A DNA stretch of 64,000 nt from Streptomyces microflavus. GTDB taxonomy: Bacteria; Actinomycetota; Actinomycetes; Streptomycetales; Streptomycetaceae. Position numbers and translations under genes: made by a program. The stretch is from positions 124,001-188,000 of the forward strand of contig NZ_BMUG01000003.1 in NCBI RefSeq assembly GCF_014650075.1. The letters run 5' to 3'. Within the stretch, counting starts at the first letter, position 1. Every line of letters starts with the position of its first letter. The notes beneath the pieces are model-generated. The model made no database searches, was not told where the DNA came from, and was given only the letters and a program-made list of their open reading frames with translations. This document shows, one piece after another, positions 59,229-64,000 of this stretch.

Positions 59229-60965
59229 GTGAGTGATACATCCACCCGGGCCCGCAGGCCCTTCGCCCGCGGCCTCCCCCTGGCCGCCCCACTCCGCCTC
59301 GGCCGCCCCTCGGACACCTGGTTCAAGCCCGCGCTGAGCGTGGTCGTCGCCTCCGCCGTACCGCATCTGACGCTGCTGGCCACCGGCCGGCTCGACCTCG
59401 TGATGTACACGATGGCCGGTTCGCTCTGTGCGCTGTACGGCCACGCCCTGCCGTACGCCCGGCGCGCCCGAACCGTGGCGGGCGTCGTGCTCTCCATGTC
59501 CGCCGGGCTCGCGACCGCCCTGGTCACCGCCTCGCTCACGCACTCCACCGCCGTGCTCGTCGCGGTCGGCGCGCTCCTCGCCGCCGCCCAGAAGGTCCTC
59601 TGCGACGCGACCCGGATCGGGCCGCCCGGCCATGTCATCCTCACCTTCGTCAGCTCCGCCGCGCTGTTCGCCCCGCAACGCCTGGGGCAGGTCCCGGCCC
59701 ATCTCGCCCTGACCCTCGCCGCGGGGGCGGTCGCCTGGCTCGTCTGCGTGGGGCCCGCGCTGATCCGCCGTGAGGGACCCGAGCGCCGGGCCGTCGCCCG
59801 CGCCCTCGAAGCCGCCGCCGACTGCGCCGCCGATCCCGGACCCCGTACCCGCAACGGCGCGGCCGCCGCGGTGCACGCCGCCTGGCAGTGCCTGCTCGTC
59901 TCCGGCCGGCCCACCCCCGTACGACGCTCCCTGGAACGGCTGGTGGCGCACGCCGAACAGGCCCTCGCCGCTCCGTCTCCCGACCCCGACCGGTTGCGCG
60001 CACGGGCCGCCCTGGTCCGCGCCCGGGGGCCGGTCCCCGAACCGCCGCCCGCCCCCGGCACGGCCGACGCGCTGTACGGGACCGAGGCCGAGCGGGCCGC
60101 ACTGTACGGCATCGACGCCGAACGCGCCGCGCTGCGCGCATCCGGCGGCCGCCGCGCCGCCCGCCGCACGCTGCTGCGGAGCCTGGGCCCCGGATCGCAC
60201 CTGCTGCCCGTTGCCGCCCGCACGCTGATCGGCTGCGCGCTCGCCGGGTACCTCTGCGCCGCCCTCGGGGTCGGCCGCCCCTACTGGGCGATCGTCACCG
60301 CCGCCTCCCTCTACCAGGCCAATGTCACCCTGACCTGGAACCGGGCCCTCCAGCGCACCCTCGGCAACCTCCTGGGCGTCCTCGTCTTCGCCGCCGTCCT
60401 GCCGCTCTCCCGCACCGGCCCGCTCGCCCTCGTCCTGTGCTGCCTCTTCTTCAGCTTCGCCGCCGAGGCCCTGATCACCCGGAACTACTGGCTCGGCTCC
60501 GTCGCCGTCACCCCGATGGCTCTCCTGGTCCTGGAGTTCGGCGGCTCCCACCCGGCCGGGGAGCTGATCGGCGACCGGGTCCTGGACACCGTCCTCGGCG
60601 CGCTCGCCGGGTTCCTCGCCGCCACGCTCGTCACCAACCGCAGGGCGACGGGCCGCGTCGAGCGGGCCCTCGAAGCCACCGCCCGGGCCCGCACCGAAGC
60701 CGAGACGGCGTACGCCGCCCCCTCCGCCGAGCTCGACCGGGCGCGCCGCGCACTGACCGCCAGCCTCGTCGAACTGCGCGAGGCCGGTGACGCCGCGGCG
60801 GGGGAGTGGTGGCAACGCGCCCTGCCCGAGCAGGAGCTTCTCGCGGCCGAGCAGGCCGGACACCGTACGCTCGCCGCGACAGCACAACGGCTGGGCCCGG
60901 CGGCCCGCGCCCCGGAAAGAGGGCGCGGACGGGCGGCCCACGCCCTTTCGATCGGAGCGGAGTGA
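59229..60965 (+). CDS. FUSC-family membrane transporter
   Basis: A 578-residue protein of the FUSC/aromatic acid exporter group. An N-terminal set of about five helices (LSVVVASAVPHLTLLATG to LALTLAAGAVAWLVCVGP), a soluble Arg/Ala/Pro-rich middle, then a second set of helices (GCALAGYLCAALGVGRPYW to VLGALAGFLAATLVTN), a FUSC-type domain. It probably exports toxic organic acids or similar compounds. GTG 59229 follows the operator at once, so the message may be leaderless. The end overlaps the MarR gene (GTGA). Confidence 0.85.
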   Translation: MSDTSTRARRPFARGLPLAAPLRLGRPSDTWFKPALSVVVASAVPHLTLLATGRLDLVMYTMAGSLCALYGHALPYARRARTVAGVVLSMSAGLATALVTASLTHSTAVLVAVGALLAAAQKVLCDATRIGPPGHVILTFVSSAALFAPQRLGQVPAHLALTLAAGAVAWLVCVGPALIRREGPERRAVARALEAAADCAADPGPRTRNGAAAAVHAAWQCLLVSGRPTPVRRSLERLVAHAEQALAAPSPDPDRLRARAALVRARGPVPEPPPAPGTADALYGTEAERAALYGIDAERAALRASGGRRAARRTLLRSLGPGSHLLPVAARTLIGCALAGYLCAALGVGRPYWAIVTAASLYQANVTLTWNRALQRTLGNLLGVLVFAAVLPLSRTGPLALVLCCLFFSFAAEALITRNYWLGSVAVTPMALLVLEFGGSHPAGELIGDRVLDTVLGALAGFLAATLVTNRRATGRVERALEATARARTEAETAYAAPSAELDRARRALTASLVELREAGDAAAGEWWQRALPEQELLAAEQAGHRTLAATAQRLGPAARAPERGRGRAAHALSIGAE

Positions 60966-61468
60966 CCGACGACATCGTTGCCTCGGTGGTACGGCAGTGG
61001 CAGGCCGTCAACCCCGGGCTCGACACCGGCCCGATGGAACTCATCGGCCGGATCAACCGCTGCGCCGCCCTGCTCCAGCAGGCGGAGGACGCCCCGCTGC
61101 GCGCCGCCGGACTGACCCGCGCGGAGTTCGACCTCCTCGGCGCCGTACGCCGTACCGACCGGGAACTCACCCCGGGGGAGCTCGCCCGGGAGACCTTCTC
61201 CTCCGGCGCCGCCGTCACCAAGCGGCTGCGGGCACTCCAGGAACGCGGTCTGATGGACCGCCGGGGCGACGAGCGCGACCGGCGGGTCGCCCACGTCCGC
61301 CTCACCGACGAGGGCCGGGCCCTGGTCGACCGGCTGCTGCCCGAACAGCTCGCGTACGAGCGGGCGGTCCTCTCGGGGCTCGACGACGAGCGACGCGGTG
61401 AACTCAGCTCCCGGCTCAGCGAGCTGCTGGTCCAGTTGGAGGGGCGGCTCGGCGGGGCGCGTCGCTGA
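60962..61468 (+). CDS. MarR-family transcriptional regulator
   Basis: A 168-residue winged-helix regulator: LIGRINRCAALLQQAEDAPL, RAEFDLLGAVRR, TPGELARETFSSGAAVTKRL (recognition helix) and the wing DRRGDERDRRVAHVRLTDEG. GTG 60962 overlaps the FUSC stop (GTGA), so the two are translationally linked. It probably represses its operon through the palindrome at 59200-59216 and is released by the substrate of the transporter. The 3' end faces the IclR gene. Confidence 0.92.
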   Translation: MTDDIVASVVRQWQAVNPGLDTGPMELIGRINRCAALLQQAEDAPLRAAGLTRAEFDLLGAVRRTDRELTPGELARETFSSGAAVTKRLRALQERGLMDRRGDERDRRVAHVRLTDEGRALVDRLLPEQLAYERAVLSGLDDERRGELSSRLSELLVQLEGRLGGARR

Positions 61469-61487
61469 GCGGGCCGTACGAACGAGG

Positions 61488-62252
61488 TCAGGACGGTTGC
61501 GCGGGACCCAGCAGCGCGGCCGACTCCCGCAGCCGCTCCGCCCGTTCGGCCAGTGCGGCGTCGCCGGACCGGTCCGCCGGAGCCGCGGCCACCAGGGCGA
61601 GCCGGTCCCGCCAGCTGGACCCGGCCAGGGAGACGGCGACCGTGGTCATGCCCGGGACGGACATGCCCCGGCCGACCGCGTGGCCCCTCCGCCGGATCAG
61701 CGCCAGCTCGTCCAGGAGGGCCGCCCGCGAGGTGAGCGTGGCCGGGGTGACCGGCTCCAGCTCCTCGTGCGGATAGAGCGCGCACACCTGGTCCGCCGTC
61801 ATCCGGGAGAGCAGCAGCAGCCCGCCCGACCCCGCGTGGGCCGGACCGGTCCGCCCCAACTCCAGTGCCACGCGCACCGGATGGGGTGACTCGCGGCCGT
61901 CCGTGACGATGACCTGGTCGCCGATGAGCGCCACACTCCACACCGTCTCACCGGTCCGCCCGGCCGCGTCCTCCAGTACGGGCCCCAGCCGCTCGCGGGC
62001 CGCGCGGCCGAATCCCGCGGGCCGGCCCAGCCGCACCAGCTCCGGGCCCGCCGCGTAGCCGCGCCCCGACGTGTCCCGGATTGCGAACCCCCGGCTCTCC
62101 AGCGTGCTGAGCACCCGGTGCGCGGTGGACCGTCCGACGGAGAGCCGCTCGGCGGCCTCGGTGACGGTGAGGGTGTCATGGGTGAGGAAGAGCCGCATGG
62201 CGCGGAGACCCGTATCCAGCGAGGCGATCGTGTAGTCACCTGTCGCAGTCAT
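61488..62252 (-). CDS. IclR-family transcriptional regulator
   Basis: A 254-residue regulator with an N-terminal winged helix (LTVTEAAERLSVGRSTAHRVL, residues about 28-48) and the C-terminal IclR effector domain (GLLLLSRMTADQV, IRRRGHAVGRGMSVPGMTTVAV). No clear target gene is adjacent; the neighbours are MarR (convergent, 19 bases away) and the long gap before cvnA. ATG 62252. Confidence 0.9.
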   Translation of the reverse strand: MTATGDYTIASLDTGLRAMRLFLTHDTLTVTEAAERLSVGRSTAHRVLSTLESRGFAIRDTSGRGYAAGPELVRLGRPAGFGRAARERLGPVLEDAAGRTGETVWSVALIGDQVIVTDGRESPHPVRVALELGRTGPAHAGSGGLLLLSRMTADQVCALYPHEELEPVTPATLTSRAALLDELALIRRRGHAVGRGMSVPGMTTVAVSLAGSSWRDRLALVAAAPADRSGDAALAERAERLRESAALLGPAQPS

Positions 62253-62819
62253 GCTTCCGCCCGCTCCCTCTCGTCACTCCGGGTATGCCGCCGACGCCCC
62301 CGCAAGGCGGTGTCCACCGCCATGATCCCCGCTGCCGCACCGTCCGCGCCGGGCACTCCAGGGGCCCGTGAAAACTGCGGTCGTATACGCGTCAGCCCAG
62401 CGATTTTCCGGGTCACCCCTGGAGTGGTCAGGAATCTGTTCCTTTCGATCCGGTTCGATCATCTGTGCCTCTGTCCTGTTCTGCGGTACGAAATCGAGGC
62501 CAGGGCAGGTCAATTGATCGGTTATCAGCCTTTTGGGGACGCATTTCGTCCCGCTCTCCAGTACAAGGGAAGACGAAGACCGCCGATTTCCAGCCACCGT
62601 CACTCCATGCGCACACTCCACAGCGCTGAGTGCGAAAACTGGCGAGTGTATTCCTCTTCGCGGGCTCCCGCAGGGGGTTGGGTGAATATGCCGATCCCCT
62701 GTTCTGATCTGGCTAAGCTCACGCGCAGTGAAGTCGAGTTGATGCGAATTCGAGCACTTGTTCATGAGTCTCCGCTCACGTGCGTATACATCCCGGAATC
62801 AACCGCCAGAGGGTTTTAG
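62253..62819 (+). other. 567-base non-coding gap before cvnA
   Basis: The gap is less GC-rich than its surroundings. Frames exist on both strands but their products are unlike any protein and codon use is atypical. A short direct repeat (TTCGATC-CGG-TTCGATC, about 62446-62462) is present. It must hold the promoter and leader of the conservon but I see no convincing -35/-10 pair or terminator. Confidence 0.6.
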
Positions 62820-64000
62820 ATGGTCCGTGTTGAATCACCGCCGACCGACAGAGAAGTACCCGTCGTCCGCGTAGTCCTGCCGCCCGTGGTCCTGCTGGCC
62901 GGCGCCACCGCCGCCGGTGCGGTCCTGGTGGTCCCGGCCGCGCGGATACCAGTCGCCGTGTGCGGCGCGATCACCACGCTCGTGGTCGCCGTACTCACCG
63001 TGGCGCTGCACCGCCGCCGTCGCGCCATGGGCGCCCAGCGCGCGGAGTACGAACGGCGCATCGCCTACCTGGAGCACCGCATCCTCTCGCACGACTCCGA
63101 GACCGTGCGGCTCACCAAGGAGGTCATGCCCGCCGCCATCCGGCGTCTGCGGGTGGGCAATTCGCCCGAGGAGGTCATGCGCGACATCGTCGACGCGGAT
63201 GCGGCCAACCGCCATCTGCCCAAGGCGCTGCGCGAGCAGATCTACCAGGTCCTCGAAGTCATCGACAACGAGGAGGCCCGGCGTGACTCCGCGCAGCGCG
63301 CCTTCGTCAGCGTCGCCCGCCGCGTCCAGGCGATCGTGCACCGCCAGGCCAGTGAGCTGCGGGAGATGGAGGACCACTACGGGCGCAACCCCGAGGTCTT
63401 CGACGACCTGCTCCGCATCGACCACGGCACCGCGCTGATCGGCCGGCTCGCCGACTCCATCGCCGTCCTCGGCGGTGCCCGCCCCAGTCGCCAGTGGCCC
63501 AAGCCCGTACCGCTGTTCAGCGTGCTGCGCGGTGCGATGTCCCGCATCCTGGAGTACCAGCGCGTCGATCTGCACTCGATCGCCAAGGTCGCCATCGTCG
63601 GTACCTCGGTCGAGCCGCTCATCCACGCCTGCGCCGAACTCCTCGACAACGCGACCCGCTACTCGCCGCCCCAGACCCGGGTGCACGTCACCGCGGTCGA
63701 GGTGCAGACCGGCATCGCCATCGAGATCGAGGACGGCGGCGTCAGCCTCAGCGAGGAGGCCCGCGCCCGCGCCGAGAACATGCTCGCCCAGGCCCAGGCC
63801 GGCATCAACATGAACGACCTCGGGGAGTCCCCGCGGCTCGGCATGGCCGTCGTCGGCCGGCTCTCGCGGATGTACCAGCTCCAGGTGTCCCTGCGTCAGT
63901 CGGCGTACGGCGGGGTCCGCGCGGTCCTGATCGTGCCGCGCGACATGATCACCACCGGGCCCGCCCCGGGCATCGCCCACGGCATCGGCGCCACCTCGCG
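62820..64000 (+). CDS. cvnA: CvnA, conservon sensor-kinase-like protein (runs off the window end)
   Basis: The first 393 codons of a conservon A protein. The N-terminus has two membrane helices (VLPPVVLLAGATAAGAVLVV and PVAVCGAITTLVVAVLTVAL), then a coiled-coil-like region (EYERRIAYLEHRILSHDSET), a long helical domain (RRDSAQRAFVSVARRVQAIV) and a HATPase domain with N-box HACAELLDNATRYSPP and a GIAIEIEDGG box. CvnA proteins are kinase-like but signal through CvnB (roadblock), CvnC (DUF742) and CvnD (GTPase), expected just downstream. ATG 62820 has no strong ribosome site. Confidence 0.88.
   Translation, partial: MVRVESPPTDREVPVVRVVLPPVVLLAGATAAGAVLVVPAARIPVAVCGAITTLVVAVLTVALHRRRRAMGAQRAEYERRIAYLEHRILSHDSETVRLTKEVMPAAIRRLRVGNSPEEVMRDIVDADAANRHLPKALREQIYQVLEVIDNEEARRDSAQRAFVSVARRVQAIVHRQASELREMEDHYGRNPEVFDDLLRIDHGTALIGRLADSIAVLGGARPSRQWPKPVPLFSVLRGAMSRILEYQRVDLHSIAKVAIVGTSVEPLIHACAELLDNATRYSPPQTRVHVTAVEVQTGIAIEIEDGGVSLSEEARARAENMLAQAQAGINMNDLGESPRLGMAVVGRLSRMYQLQVSLRQSAYGGVRAVLIVPRDMITTGPAPGIAHGIGATS

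Noticed and set aside
58287..60941. An 884-residue minus-strand frame spanning the scramblase-like and FUSC genes
   Set aside because: It crosses two plus-strand genes, a terminator and a promoter region; shadow composition.
62274..62765. A 163-residue minus-strand frame in the gap before cvnA
   Set aside because: It lies in less GC-rich, likely regulatory DNA, lacks a ribosome site and resembles no protein.
1..64000. TTA (bldA-dependent) leucine codons in the genes
   Set aside because: Scanning by eye, each TTA I met was out of frame or intergenic, so I make no bldA claim; a codon count would settle it.

Overview
The window reads as a chromosomal segment of a Streptomyces (or very close actinomycete). 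The DNA is very GC-rich with strong third-position GC, genes are packed with ATGA/GTGA/TGATG stop-start overlaps, GTG and TTG starts are common, and lineage-typical genes are present: an actinobacterial xylose isomerase, a CYP157/CYP154 pair, a conservon gene cvnA, EboA-type genes, NB-ARC/TPR and MoxR/VWA genes. I saw no phage genes, insertion sequences, CRISPR arrays or rRNA; the only RNA gene I can support is one tRNA-Leu.

Layout. (1) 96-12549: a secreted multidomain carbohydrate protein (GSDH/PKD/CBM6/ThuA/DUF1080), then a tightly overlapping Ebo-type operon (inositol-phosphate-synthase-like cyclase, EboC, TIM-barrel isomerase, EboA, EboB, EboE, alkaline-phosphatase-like EboF) and a Tat-exported TIM-barrel isomerase. 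(2) DUF2254 membrane protein and tRNA-Leu(GAG). (3) 14303-20313: ribose-type sugar operon with tandem LacI operators, an RbsA ATPase, a fused RbsC-RbsB protein, ribokinase and RbsD. (4) 20371-24578: leader peptide, unknown protein, MoxR ATPase and a metallopeptidase-like/VWA protein. (5) 24656-30562 (minus): N-formylglutamate amidohydrolase-like protein, sphingomyelinase-like protein, class F sortase with a likely wall protein, and a two-component system. (6) 30684-34709: a STAND (NB-ARC/TPR) ATPase and a large transferase-like protein. (7) 34923-38305: CYP157-like and CYP154-like P450s plus an ATP-grasp protein. (8) 38347-45793: osmoprotection operon (betaine-aldehyde dehydrogenase, choline-oxidase-like flavoprotein, glycine-betaine ABC importer with a duplicated, fused permease). 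(9) 45839-53533 (mostly minus): a third P450, a GNAT protein, an aspartate:alanine-exchanger-type transporter, a secreted unknown/VWA pair and xylulokinase. (10) xylose isomerase, divergent from xylB, and the ROK regulator. (11) DUF305/DUF3105/small secreted protein set, a scramblase-like protein, FUSC transporter with MarR, an IclR regulator, and the start of a conservon (cvnA) running off the end.

How the genes work together. Several blocks are complete functional units: ribose uptake to ribose-5-phosphate; choline to glycine betaine plus betaine import; xylose to xylulose-5-phosphate under a ROK repressor. The most interesting blocks are the Ebo-like operon, where a MIPS-family cyclase stands where other Ebo clusters carry the dehydroquinate-synthase-like EboD, and the CYP157/CYP154/ATP-grasp unit, in which the first P450 has lost the ExxR arginine. 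Functional statements are from reading the translated sequence and recalling families; no database search was run.
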